Source: Penaeus vannamei
Taxonomy: Eukaryota > Arthropoda > Malacostraca > Decapoda > Penaeidae
Length of the DNA: 38,876 bases
Direction: 5' to 3'
Assembly (NCBI RefSeq): GCF_042767895.1
Contig: NC_091575.1
Coordinates: 3,331,050-3,369,925, forward strand
Position numbers and translations under genes: made by a program. The notes beneath the pieces were generated by a model, which searched no databases, had not been told where the DNA came from, and was given only the letters and a program-made list of their open reading frames with translations. This document shows positions 9,173-23,876 of this stretch, piece by piece (the first letter of the stretch is position 1; every line of letters starts with the position of its first letter).

Positions 9173-12100
9173 GATGATTATGATGATTTTAGCAATAATT
9201 CTACTAATTAGGATGATTTTGATGATAACCCCATCAATAATGACGGTAATAATGATAATCATGCGAGTAATTAGGACAATAATTATGATAAAAATTATAT
9301 AATGATAGTTATAATGATGATTTGCCTAATAATTGCGATAATAAGAATACTCAACAATATTCTAATGATTTTCCTACTAATAACACTAATAATAACGACA
9401 ATGATAGAAATAAAAATAAAATTAAATATATCCCGGCCATTATTGTTATTATAATCATTATCATTATTGTTATTATCTCAAGAATTATCATTATTGTCAA
9501 TATCATTATTAAAATCATTATAATGATGAAAATGACATTAATAATTTAGATAATCATTATTATAATGACTATATTAAGGGTAATTAGGGCAATAATGACA
9601 GTGATGATAATAATGATGATAATAATGACAATAATGATGATAATTATCATTATAAAGCCCATCTATAAGGAGAGAAATTCCAAAAAGTCGAAAAACCGGC
9701 GAAATCTAGCAAAATACAGCCTTCTGAGAGATGACTCGAAAACCCCCCTTTTTCCAGTTTAAATGATGATTATGATGATTTTACCATTAATTCTGCTAAT
9801 TAGGATGATTTTGATGATAACCCCATCAATAATGACAATAATGACGATAAAAATGGTAATTATGAGAGTAATTTGGACAATAATTATGATAATAATTATA
9901 CAATGATACTTATAATGATGATTTGCGTAATAATTGCAATAATAGCAATAATCAACACAATTCTAATAATTTCCTACTAATAACACTAATAATAACGACA
10001 ATGATAAGAGAAATAATAATAAAAGTAATTATAACACGGCTATTATTGTTATTATAATAAATTTTATTGTTGTTATTCTTTCTAGAATTATCATTATTGC
10101 CATTATCATTATTAAAATCATTATAATAATGAAAATGACATTAATAATTAAGATAATGATTATTATAATGACTATATTAAGGGTAATTAGGGCAATAATC
10201 ACAGTAATGATAATAATGATGATGATAATGACAATAATGATGATAATTATCATTATAAAGCCCATCTATAATGAGAAAAAAGCTAAAAGGAGAAAAATCC
10301 CAAAAGTCGAAAAACCGGCGAAATCTAGCAAAATACAGCCTTCTGAGAGATGAGTCGAAACCCCCCTTTTTCCAGTTTAAATGATGATTATGATGATTTT
10401 AGCAATAATTCTACTAATTAGGATGATTTTGATGATAACCCCATCAATAATGACGATAATAATGATAATCATGCGAGTAATTAGGACAATAATTATGATA
10501 AAAATTATATAATGATAGTTATAATGATGATTTGCCTAATAGTTGCGATAATAAGAATACTCAACAATATTCTAATGATTTTCCTACTAATAACACTAAT
10601 AATAACGACAATGATAGAAATAAAAATAAAATTAAATATATCCCGGCAGTTATTGTTATTATATTCATTATCATTATTGTTATTATCTCAAGAATTATCA
10701 TTATTGTCAATATCATTATTAAAATCATTATAATGATGAAAATGACATTAATAATTTAGATAATGATTATTATAATAACTATATTAAGGGTAATTAGGGC
10801 AATAATGACAGTAATGATAATAATGATGATGATAATGACAATAATGATGATAATTATCATTATAAAGCCCATCTATAAGGAGAAAAATCCAAAAAGTCGA
10901 AAAACCGGCGAAATCTAGCAAAATACAGCCTTCTGAGAGATGACTCGAAAACCCCCCTTTTTCCAGTTTAAATGATGATTATGATGATTTTACCATAATA
11001 ATGGTAATTATGAGAGTAATTTGGACAATAATTATGATAATAATTATACAATAATACTTATAATGATGATTTGCGTAATAATTGCAATAATAGCAATAAT
11101 CAACACAATTCTAATAATTTCCTACTAATAACACTAATAATAACGACAATGATAAGAGAAATAATAATAAAAGTAATTATAACACGGCTATTATTGTTAT
11201 TATAATAAATTTTATTGTTGTTATTCTTTCTAGAATTATCATTATTGCCATTATCTTTATTAAAATCATTATAATAATGAAAATGACATTAATAATTAAG
11301 ATAATGATTATTATAATGACTATATTAAGGGTAATTAGGGCAATAATCACAGTAATGATAATAATGATGATGATAATGACAATAATGATGATAATCATCA
11401 TTATAAAGCCCATATATAATGAGAAAAAGGCTAAAAAGAGAAAAATCCCAAAAGTCGATAAACCGACGAAATCTAGCAAAATACAGCCTTCTGAGAGATG
11501 AGTTGAAACCCCCCATTTTTCCAGTTTAAATGATGATTATGATGATTTTAGCAATAATTCTACTATTTAGGATGATTTTGATGATAACCCCATCAATAAT
11601 GACGGTAATAATGATAATCATGCGAGTAATTAGGACAATAATTATGATAAAAATTATATAATGATAGTTATAATGATGATTTACCTAATAATTGTGATAA
11701 TAAGAATACTCAACAATATTCTAATGATTTTCCTACTAATAACACTAATAATAACGACAATGATAGAAATAAAAATAAAATTAAATATATCCCGGCCATT
11801 ATTGTTATTATAATCATTATCATTATTGTTATTATCTCAAGAATTATCATTATTGTCAATATCATTATTAAAATCATTATAATGATGAAAATGACATTAA
11901 TAATTTAGATAATCATTATTATAATGACTATATTAAGGGTAATTAGGGCAATAATGACAGTGATGATAATAATGATGATAATAATGACAATAATGATAAT
12001 TATCATTATAAAGCCCATCTATAATGAGAAAAAGGCTAAAAGGAGAAAAATCCAAAAAGTCGAAAAACCGGCGAAATCTAGCAAAATACAGCCTTCTGAG

Positions 12101-15100
12101 AGATGACTCGAAAACCCCCCTTTTTCCAGTTTAAATGATGATTATGATGATTTTACCGTTAACTCTGCTAATTAGGATGATTTTGATGATAACCCCATCA
12201 ATAATGACAATAATGACGATAATAATGGTAATTATGAGAGTAATTTGGACAATAATTATGATAATAATTATACAATGATACTTATAATGATGATTTGCGT
12301 AATAATTGCAATAATAGCAATAATCAACACAATTCTAATAATTTCCTACTAATAACACTAATAATAACGACAATGATAAGAGAAATAATAATAAAAGTAA
12401 TTATAACACGGCTATTATTGTTATTATAATAAATTTTATTGTTGTTATTCTTTCTAGAATTATCATTATTGCCATTATCATTATTAAAATCATTATAATA
12501 ATGAAAATGACATTAATAATTAAGATAATGATTATTATAATGACTATATTAAGGGTAATTAGGGCAATAATCACAGTAATGATAATAATGATGATGATAA
12601 TGACAATAATGATGATAATTATCATTATAAAGCCCATCTATAATGAGAAAAAGGCTAAAAGGAGAAAAATCCCAAACGTCGAAAAACCGGCGAAATCTAG
12701 CAAAATACAGCCTTCTGAGAGATGAGTCGAAAACCCCCCTTTTTCCAGTTTAAATGATGATTATGATGATTTTAGCAATAATTCTACTAATTAGGATGAT
12801 TTTGATGATAACCCCATCAATAATGACGGTAATAATGATAATCATGCGAGTAATTAGGACAATAATTATGATAAAAATTATATAATGATAGTTATAATGA
12901 TGATTTGCCTAATAATTGCGATAATAAGAATACTCAACAATATTCTAATGATTTTCCTACTAATAACACTAATGATAACGACAATGATAGAAATAAAAAT
13001 AAAATTAAATATATCCCGGCCATTATTGTTATTATAATCATTATCATTATTGTTATTATCTCAAGAATTATCATTATTGTCAATATCATTATTAAAATCA
13101 TTATAATGATGAAAATGACATTAATAATTTAGATAATGATTATTATAATGACTATATTAAGGGTAATTAGGGCAATAATGACAGTAATGATAATAATGAT
13201 GATGATAATGACAATAATGATGATAATTATCATTATAAAGCCCATCTATAAGGAGAAAAAGGCTAAAAGGAGAAAAATCCAAAAAGTCGAAAAACCGGCG
13301 AAATCTAGCAAAATACAGCCTTCTGAGAGATGACTCGAAAACCCCCCTTTTTCCAGTTTAAATGATGATTATGATGATTTTACCATTAATTCTGCTAATT
13401 AGGATGATTTTGATGATAACCCCATCAATAATGACAATAATGACGATAATAATGGTAATTATGAGAGTAATTTGGACAATAATTATGATAATAATTATAC
13501 AATGATACTTATAATGATGATTTGCGTAATAATTGCAATAATAGCAATAATCAACACAATTCTAATAATTTCCTACTAATAACACTAATAATAACGACAA
13601 TGATAAGAGAAATAATAATAAAAGTAATTATAACACGGCTATTATTGTTATTATAATAAATTTTATTGTTGTTATTCTTTCTAGAATTATCATTATTGCC
13701 ATTATCATTATTAAAATCATTATAATAATGAAAATGACATTAATAATTAAGATAATGATTATTATAATGACTATATTAAGGGTAATTAGGGCAATAATCA
13801 CAGTAATGATAATAATGATGATGATAATGACAATAATGATGATAATTATCATTATAAAGCCCATCTATAATGAGAAAAAGGCTAAAAGGAGAAAAATCCC
13901 AAAAGTCGAAAAACCGGCGAAATCTAGCAAAATACAGCCTTCTGAGAGATGAGTCGAAAACCCCCCTTTTTCCAGTTTAAATGATGATTATGATGATTTT
14001 AGCAATAATTCTACTAATTAGGATGATTTTGATGATAACCCCATCAATAATGACGGTAATAATGATAATCATGCGAGTAATTAGGACAATAATTATGATA
14101 AAAATTATATAATGATAGTTATAATGATGATTTGCCTAATAATTGCGATAATAAGAATACTCAACAATATTCTAATGATTTTCCTACTAATAACACTAAT
14201 AATAACGACAATGATAGAAATAAAAATAAAATTAAATATATCCCGGCCATTATTGTTATTATAATCATTATCATTATTGTTATTATCTCAAGAATTATCA
14301 TTATTGTCAATATCATTATTAAAATCATTATAATGATGAAAATGACATTAATAATTTAGATAATGATTATTATAATGACTATATTAAGGGTAATTAGGGC
14401 AATAATGACAGTAATGATAATAATGATGATGATAATGACAATAATGATGATAATTATCATTATAAAGCCCATCTCTAAGGAGAAAAATCCAAAAAGTCGA
14501 AAAACCGGCGAAATCTAGCAAAATACAGCCTTCTGAGAGATGACTCGAAAACCCCCCTTTTTCCAGTTTAAATGATGATTATGATGATTTTACCATTAAT
14601 TCTGCTAATTAGGATGATTTTGATGATAACCCCATCAATAATGACAATAATGACGATAATAATGGTAATTATGAGAGTAATTTGGACAATAATTATGATA
14701 ATAATTATACAATGATACTTATAATGATGATTTGCGTAATAATTGCAATAATAGCAATAATCAACACAATTCTAATAATTTCCTACTAATAACACTAATA
14801 ATAACGACAATGATAAGAGAAATAATAATAAAAGTAATTATAACACGGCTATTATTGTTATTATAATAAATTTTATTGTTGTTATTCTTTCTAGAATTAT
14901 CATTATTGCCATTATCATTATTAAAATCATTATAATAATGAAAATGACATTAATAATTAAGATAATGATTATTATAATGACTATATTAAGGGTAATTAGG
15001 GCAATAATCACAGTAATGATAATAATGATGATGATAATGACAATAATGATGATAATTATCATTATAAAGCCCATCTATAATGAGAAAAAGGCTAAAAGGA

Positions 15101-15240
15101 GAAAAATCCCAAAAGTCGATAAACCGACGAAATCTAGCAAAATACAGCCTTCTGAGAGATGAGTCGAAAACCCCCCTTTTTCCAGTTTAAATGATGATTA
15201 TGATGATTTTAGCAATAATTCTACTAATTAGGATGATTTT

Positions 15241-18200
15241 GATGATAACCCCATCATTGACAATAATGATAATAATGAAGATAATGACAATAATAATAAT
15301 GATAATGATAATAAAATGATAATTATAATGATAATTTTGAAATTTACTGCAATAATAGCAATAATTCACTATTCTAATAATTTTCATACTAATAATGACA
15401 ATAGAAATCATGATACTATAATTATTATTGTTATTATAATGCGCATTATTGTCATTATTATATCTAAAATTATCATTATTGTTATTATCACTATAAGAAT
15501 AGCTATAATGATGAAAATGACTAATTATTAGCATAATAATCATTATAATTGCAATAATGATAATGTTAATAATAATCTTGACGATAATGACTATAATGAT
15601 GGTAATCATTAGAATAATGACAATAATAATGATGATGATAATACTAATCATAGAGTCCATTTATAATGAGATGAAGGCTAAAACTAATAAGATCCCAAAA
15701 GTCGAAGAAACGGCAAAATCTAGCGTATTACAGCTTTTTCAGAGAAAGGTCGAAAAAAAACTTTTTTCGCTTTTAAATGATAATTATGATGATTTTAACA
15801 TTAATTCAGGTAATAATGACGATTTTCATGATAATTCCTTTATTATTAAGAAAATGATGATAATTATGATGATAGTGACAATAATAATAATGATAATAAA
15901 ATGATGATTATAATGATAATTTTGATAATTACTGCAATGATAGCAATAATCAACCCTATTCTAATAATTTTGATACAAATGATTACAATAGAAATGATAA
16001 CATTATCATTATTATTGTTATTCTAATGAGTATTATTTTCATTATTAATTCTAAAATTATCATTATTGTTATTATCACTATACAAATAGTTGTAATGATG
16101 AAAATGAAAGTAATGATTAGCATAATAATCATTATAACTACAATAATGATAATGATAATAATGATAATCATGACGATAATGACAATAATGATGATAATCA
16201 TAAGAATAATGACAATAATGATGATAATAATAATCATATAGTCCATTTATAATGAAATAAAGGCTAAAACTAATAAAATCCCAAAAGTCGATAAAAAGGC
16301 AAAATCTAGCGTATTACATCCTTTTGAAGAGAAAGGTCGAAAAAAAACTTTTTCGCTTTTAAATGATAATAATTCAGGTTATTATGATGATTTTCATAAT
16401 TCCTTTATTATTAACAATTATGATGATAATTATGATGATATTGCGAATAATAATAATAAAATAATAATTATAATTATAATTTTGCATGTTACTAAAATAA
16501 TAGCAATAATTAACTCTATTCTAATAATTTTCATATTAATAATGACCATATAATTAATAATATTATTATTATTGTTATTATAATGAGCATTATTGTCATT
16601 ATTATTTCTAAAATTATCATTATTGTCAATATCATTATGAAAATAGTTATAATGAAAATGAAAGTAATAATTAGCATAATAATCATTATAACTGCAATAA
16701 TGATAATGATAATAATGATGATCATGACGATAATGACTATAATGATAATCATAGCAATAAAGACAATAATGATGATAATGATGGTAATAATGATCATAGA
16801 GTCCATTTAAAATGAAATAAAGGCTAAAAGTAATAAAATTAGAAAAATCGAAAAAACGGCAAAATCTAGCGTATGATCATTCATGATTCATGATCATTCC
16901 TTTATTATTAACCATAAGGGTGATAATTATGATGACGATGACAATAATAATAATGATATTAATAATAAAATGATAATAATAATGATAATCATGACGATAA
17001 TAACTATAATGGTGATAATCATATGAATAATGACAATAATGATGATAATGATAATAATAATCATAGAGTCCATTTATAATGAAATAAAGGCTAAAACTAA
17101 TAATATCCCACGTCGAAAAAACGGCAAAATCTAGAGTATTACAGCCTTTCCAGAAAAAGTTCGAAAAAAACCTTTTTCGCTTTTAAATGATAATTATGAT
17201 GATTTTAACATTAATTTAGGTAATTATGATGATTTTCATGATAATTCCTTTATTATTAACAATAATGATGATAATTATGATGATAATGACATTAATAATA
17301 ATAATAATATTCATAAAATGATAACTATAATGATAATTTTGATAATTACTGCAATAATAGCATTAATTAACTGTATTCTAAAAAAATCATAATAATAATG
17401 ACAATAGAAATAATAATAATATCATTATTATCGTTATTATAATGAGTATTATTATCATTATTATTTCTAAAATTATCATTATTGTTATCATTATAAAAAT
17501 AGTTATAATGATGAAAATGACAGTAATAATTAACATAATAATCATTACAACTCCAATAATGATAATGATAATAATGATACTCATGACGATAAGGACTATA
17601 ATGATGATAATCATAAGAATAATGACAATATGATGATAATGATGATAATAATAATCATAGAGTCCATTTATAATGAAATAAAGGCTAAAACTAATAAAAT
17701 CCCAAAAGTCGGAAAAAACGCTAAATCTGGCGTATTACAGCCTTTTGAGAGAAAGGAAAAAACCCTTTTTTCACTTTTAAATGATAACTATGAGGATTTA
17801 AAATTTAATTCAGGTAATTATGATGACTTTCTTGATAATTCCTTCATTATTAACAATAATGATAATTATAAAGATAATGACAATAATAATAATGATAATA
17901 ATAAAATGATAATTATAATGGTAATTTTCATATTTACTGCAATAAATAACTCTATTCTAATAATTTTCATACTAATAATGACAACAGATATTATAATGAT
18001 TATTTTTTTATTGGTTTTTTTTTATAATGAGCATTATTTTTCATTATTAATTTTCTAAAACTTTTTCAAAAATTATAAAAAATTGTTATAAATGAAAAGA
18101 TATTCATAAGAATAATGATAATAATGATGATAATGATAATCATAGTCCGTTTATAATGAAATAAAAACTAAAACTAATAAAATCACACGAGTCGTAAAAA

Positions 18201-18404
18201 CGGCAAATTCTAGCGTATTACACCTTTTTGATAGAAAGTTCGAAAAAATACCTTTTTCGCTTTTAAATGAGTCGAAAAAAACGGCAAATTCTAGCGTATT
18301 ACAGCCTTTTGACAGAAAGGTAAAAAAAAACCTTTTTCGCTTTTAAATGATGATTATGATGATTTTAACATTATTTCAAGTAATTATGATGATTTTCATG
18401 ATAA
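15241..18404 (+). repeat. Diverged, older monomers of the same satellite family
   Basis: Core boxes recur near 15655, 16250, 16800, 17070, 17670, 18150 and 18270, at irregular spacing of roughly 120-600 bp. They use GTCCATTTATAATGAAATAAAGG in place of GCCCATCTATAATGAG, and GTATTACAGCC in place of AAAATACAGCC. Copies differ much more from each other than A/B copies do, and no dimer pattern is visible. At 18150-18350 two core boxes lie almost side by side, showing a local deletion or duplication. These look like an ancestral layer into which the A-B dimer later expanded. Confidence 0.85.
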
Positions 18405-21400
18405 TCCCTCATAACAATAATGACGATAATAATGGTAATTATGAGTAATTTGGACAATAATTATGATAATAATTATATAATGATATTATAATGATGATTT
18501 GCTAATAATTGCAATAATACAATAATCAACACATATTCTAATAATTTTCCTACTAATAACACTAATAATAACGACAATGATAGAAATAATAATAAATAAT
18601 TATCGTATTATTGTTATTATAATAACATTTTATTTGTTATTTCTAAGAATTATCATTATTGTCAATATCATTATTAAAATCATTATAAGATGAAAATGAC
18701 ATTAATAATTAGATAATGATTATTATAATGACTATATTAAGGGATAATTAGGCAATAATGACAGTAATGATAATAATGATGATGATAATGACAATAATAT
18801 GATAATTATCATTATAAAGCCCATCTATAATGAAAAAAGGCTAAAAGAGAAAAATCCCAAAGTCGAAAAACCGGCGAAATCTAGCAAAATACAGCCTTCT
18901 GAGAGATGATCGAAAACCCACCTTTTTCCAGTTTAAATGAAATTATGATGATTTTAACATTAATTCTAGCTAATTAGGATGATTTTATGATAACCATCAA
19001 TAATGACAATAATGAATGATAATTATGATGATAATTGACAATAATTATGATAATAATTATAAATGATATTATAATAATGATTTGCTAATAATTGCAATAA
19101 TAGCAATAATCAACAATATTCTAATATTTTTCCTACTAATAACACTAATATAACGACAATGATAAGAATAATATAAAATAATTATCGCATTATTGTTATT
19201 ATAATATCATTTTTTTTATTATTTCTAAAATTATCATTATTGTCAATATCATTATTAAAATCATTATAATGATGAAAATGACATTAAAATTAGATAATAT
19301 TATTATAATGATAAATAAGGGTAATTAGGAATAATCATAGTAATGATATAATGATGAAAAAGATAATGACAATAATGATGATAATAATTCTACTAATTAG
19401 GATGATTTTGATGATAACCCCATCAATAATGACGGTAATAATGATAATCATGCGAGTAATTAGGACAATAATTATGATAAAAATTATATAATGATAGTTA
19501 TAATGATGATTTGCCTAATATTGGATAATAAGAATACTCAACAATATTCTAATGATTTTCCTAATAATAACACTAATAATAACGACAATGATAGAAATAA
19601 AAATAAAATTAAATATATCCCTGCCATTATTGTTATTATAATCATTATCATTATTGTTATTATCTCAGGAATTATCATTATTGTCAATATCATTATTAAA
19701 ATCATTATAATGATGAAAATGAAATAATAATTTAGATAATGATTATGATGACTATATTAAGGGTAATTAGGGTAATAATCACAGTAATGAAAATAATGAT
19801 GATGATAAGGACAATAATGATGATAATTATCATTATAAAGCCCATCTATAAAAGGCAAGGAAAAATCCAAAAAGTCGAAAAACCGGCGAAATCTAGCAAA
19901 ATACAGCTTCTGAGAGATGACTCGAAAACCCCCTTTTCCAGTTTAAATGATGATTATGATGATTTTACCATTAATCTGCAATTAGGATGATTTTGATAAC
20001 CCCATCAATAATGACAATAATGACGATAATAATGGTAATTATGAGAGTAATTTGGACAATAATTATGATAATAATTATACAATGATACTTATAATGATGA
20101 TTTGCCTAATAATTGCAATAATAGCAATAATCAACACAATTCTAATAATTTCCTACTAATAACACTAATAATAACGACAATGATAACAGAAATAATAATA
20201 AAAGTAATTATAACACGGCTATTATTGTTATTATAATAAATTTTATTGTTATTCTTTCTAGAATTATCATTATTGCCATTATCATTATTAAAATCATTAT
20301 AATAATGAAAATGACGTTAATAATTAAGATGATTATTATAATGACTATATTAAGGGTAATTAGGGCAATAATCACAGCAATGATAATAATGATGATGATA
20401 ATGACAATATAGATGATAATCATCATTATAAAGCCCATCTATAATGAGAAAAAGGCTAAAAGGAGAAAAATCCCAAAAGTCGAAAAACCGGCGAAATCTA
20501 GCAAAATAAATTCGAGAGATATCGAAAACCCTTTTTCAGTTTAAATATATGATTATGATATTTTAGCAATAATTCTACTAATTAGGATGATTTTGATGAT
20601 AACCCATCAATAATGACGGTAATAATGATAATCATGCGAGTAATTAGGACAATAATATGATAAAATTATATAATGATATATAATATGATTTGCTAATAAT
20701 TCGATAATAAGAATACTCAACAATATTCTAATGATTTTCTACTAATAAAAATAAAAACGAAATGATAGAAATAAAAATAAAATTAATATATCAGCCATTA
20801 TTGTTATTATAATCATTATCATTATTTTATTATCTCAATTGATATTATGTACAAATCATTATTAAAATCATATAATGATGAAAATGAATTAATAATTTAG
20901 ATAATGATTATTATAATGACTATATTAAGGTAATTGGTAATAATGACAGTAATGTAATAATGATGAATAATACAATAATGATGATAATTATATTATAAAC
21001 CATCATAAGAGAAAAAGGCTAAAAGGAAAAAATCCAAAAGTCGAAAATGGAAATTCTAGAAAATAGCCTTCTGAGAGATGACTCGAAAACATTTTCCAGT
21101 TTAAATGATGATTATGATGATTACCATTAATTCGCTAATTAGGATGATTTTGATGATAACCATCAATAATGACAATAATGAGATAATAATGGTAATTATA
21201 GATAATTTGGACAATAATTATGATAATAATTACAATGATAACTGTAAATGATGATTTGCGTATAATTGCAATAAAGCAATAATCAACAAATTTAATAATT
21301 TCTACTAATAACACTAATAATAACGACAATGATAAAGAAATAATAATAAAACGTAATTATAACACGGTATTATTGTTATTATAATAAATTTTATATTTGT

Positions 21401-21790
21401 TATTCTTTCTAAATATATTATTGCATTATCTATTAAAATCATTATAATAATAAAATGACATTAATAATTAGATGATTATTATAATGACTATATTAAGGGT
21501 AATTAGGCAAAATCAAGTAATGATAATAATGATGATAATGACAATAATGATGATAATTATCATTATAACCCATCTATAATGAGAAAAGGCTAAAGGAAAA
21601 TCCCAAGTCGAAAAACCGGCGAAATCTACAAATACAGCCTTCTGAGAGATGATCGAAAACCCTTTCCAGTTTAAATGATGATTAGAGATTTTAGCAATAA
21701 TTCTACTATTAGGATGATTTTGATGATAACCCCATCAATAATGAGGAATAATGATAATCATGGAGTATTGGACAATTATGATAAAATTAT
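18405..21790 (+). repeat. A-B satellite copies with dense single-base deletions
   Basis: Same A and B monomers in the same orientation, with starts near 18405, 18984, 19402, 19999, 20598, 21155 and 21721, but full of one- or few-base losses against the consensus (for example around 20700-20800 and 21400-21700). One monomer near 19380 has lost its core box. Substitutions are far fewer than deletions, which looks more like unpolished long-read consensus than true ageing. Confidence 0.8.
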
Positions 21791-23376
21791 ATAATGATAG
21801 TTATAATGATGATTTGCCTAATAATTGCGATAATAAGAATACTCAACAATATTCTAATGATTTTCCTACTAATAACACTAATATAACGACAATGATAGAA
21901 ATAAAAATAAAATTAATATATCCGGCCATTATTGTTATTATAATCATTATCATTATTGTTATTATCTACAGAATTATCATTATTGTCAATATCATTATTA
22001 AAATCATTATAATGATGAAAATGACATTAATAATTTAGATAATGATTATTATAATGACTATATTAAGGGTAATTAGGGCAATAATGACAGTAATGATAAT
22101 AATGATGATGATAATGACAATAATGATGATAATTATCATTATAAAGCCCATCTATAAGAGAAAAGGCTAAAGGAAAAATCAAAAAGTCGAAAACCGGCGA
22201 AATCTAGCAAAATACAGCCTTCTGAGAGATGACTCGAAAACCCCCTTTTCCAGTTTAAATGATGATTATGATGATTTTACCATTAATTCTGCTAATTAGG
22301 ATGATTTTGATGATAACCCCATCAATAATGACAATAATGACGATAATAATGGTAATTATGAGAGTAATTTGGACAATAATTATGATAATAATTATACAAT
22401 GATACTTATAATGATGATTTGCGTAATAATTGCAATAATAGCAATAATCAACACAATTCTAATAATTTCCTACTAATAACACTAATAATAACGACAATGA
22501 TAACAGAAATAATAATAAAAGTAATTATAACACGGCTATTATTGTTATTATAATAAATTTTATTGTTGTTATTCTTTCTAGAATTATCATTATATCCATT
22601 ATCATTATTAAAATCATTATAATAATGAAAATGACATTAATAATTAAGATAATGATTATTATAATGACTATATTAAGGGTAATTAGGGCAATAATCACAG
22701 TAATGATAATAATGATGATGATAATGACAATAATGATGATAATTATCATTATAAAGCCCATCTATAATGAGAAAAAGGCTAAAGGAGAAAAATCCCAAAG
22801 TTCGAAAAACCGGCTTTAAATGATGATTATGATGATTTTACCATTAATTCTGCTAATTAGGATGATTTTGATGATAACCCATCAATCATGAACAATAATG
22901 AGGATAATAATGGTAATTATGAGAGTAATTTGGACAATAATTATGATAATAATTATACAATGATACTTATAATGATGATTTGCGTAATAATTGCAATAAT
23001 AGCAATAATCAACACAATTCTAATAATTTCCTACTAATAACACTAATAATAACGACAATGATAAGAGAAATAATAATAAAAGTAATTATAACACGGCTAT
23101 TATTGTTATTATAATAAATTTTATTGTTGTTATTCTTTCTAGAATTATCATTATTGCCATTATCATTATTAAAATCATTATAATAATGAAAATGACATTA
23201 ATAATTAAGATAATGATTATTATAATGACTATATTAAGGGTAATTAGGGCAATAATCACAGTAATGATAATAATGATGATGATAATGACAATAATGATGA
23301 TAATTATCATTATAAAGCCCATCTATAATGAGAAAAAGGCTAAAAGGAGAAAAATCCCAAAAGTCGAAAAACCGGC
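21791..23376 (+). repeat. Clean A-B satellite with a broken alternation
   Basis: Copies regain the consensus sequence. A monomer B starting near 22311 is cut inside its core box at about 22815, where CCGGC joins directly to TTTAAATGATG, and is followed by another B (from about 22872) in place of an A. The array ends at the second gap inside a core box. Confidence 0.85.
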
Positions 23377-23876
23377 NNNNNNNNNNNNNNNNNNNNNNNN
23401 NNNNNNNNNNNNNNNNNNNNNNNNNNNNNNNNNNNNNNNNNNNNNNNNNNNNNNNNNNNNNNNNNNNNNNNNNNNNNNNNNNNNNNNNNNNNNNNNNNNN
23501 NNNNNNNNNNNNNNNNNNNNNNNNNNNNNNNNNNNNNNNNNNNNNNNNNNNNNNNNNNNNNNNNNNNNNNNNNNNNNNNNNNNNNNNNNNNNNNNNNNNN
23601 NNNNNNNNNNNNNNNNNNNNNNNNNNNNNNNNNNNNNNNNNNNNNNNNNNNNNNNNNNNNNNNNNNNNNNNNNNNNNNNNNNNNNNNNNNNNNNNNNNNN
23701 NNNNNNNNNNNNNNNNNNNNNNNNNNNNNNNNNNNNNNNNNNNNNNNNNNNNNNNNNNNNNNNNNNNNNNNNNNNNNNNNNNNNNNNNNNNNNNNNNNNN
23801 NNNNNNNNNNNNNNNNNNNNNNNNNNNNNNNNNNNNNNNNNNNNNNNNNNNNNNNNNNNNNNNNNNNNNNNNNNNN
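23377..23876. other. Assembly gap, exactly 500 N
   Basis: A second 500-N gap, inside the satellite. The last 27 bases before it and the first 27 bases after it are the same sequence (the core-box stretch ending AAGTCGAAAAACCGGC), so the contigs may really overlap or the true gap may be a whole number of repeat units. Confidence 0.98.

Larger units (their letters stand above)
8003..15240 (+). repeat. Young A-B dimeric satellite, ~6 dimers of ~1,210 bp
   Basis: Unit starts (the GATGATAACCCCATCAAT landmark) lie at 8003, 8603, 9221, 9813, 10431, about 10993 (truncated), 11580, 12185, 12804, 13412, 14031 and 14622. Two monomer types alternate strictly. Type A carries TTGCCTAAT and ATCCCGGCC, plus CATGCGAGTAATTAGGAC. 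Type B carries TTGCGTAATAATTGCAATAATAG and TAACACGGC, plus GAGAGTAATTTGGAC. B is very constant at 618-619 bp and A varies from about 591 to 608 bp. A and B are visibly diverged from each other, while successive A copies or B copies are nearly identical, so the dimer is the unit that has been amplified. Each monomer has an ATC/ATT-like part and a core box of about 130 bp. The many open frames here (Ile/Met/Asn-rich) recur with the period and are not genes. Confidence 0.95.
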
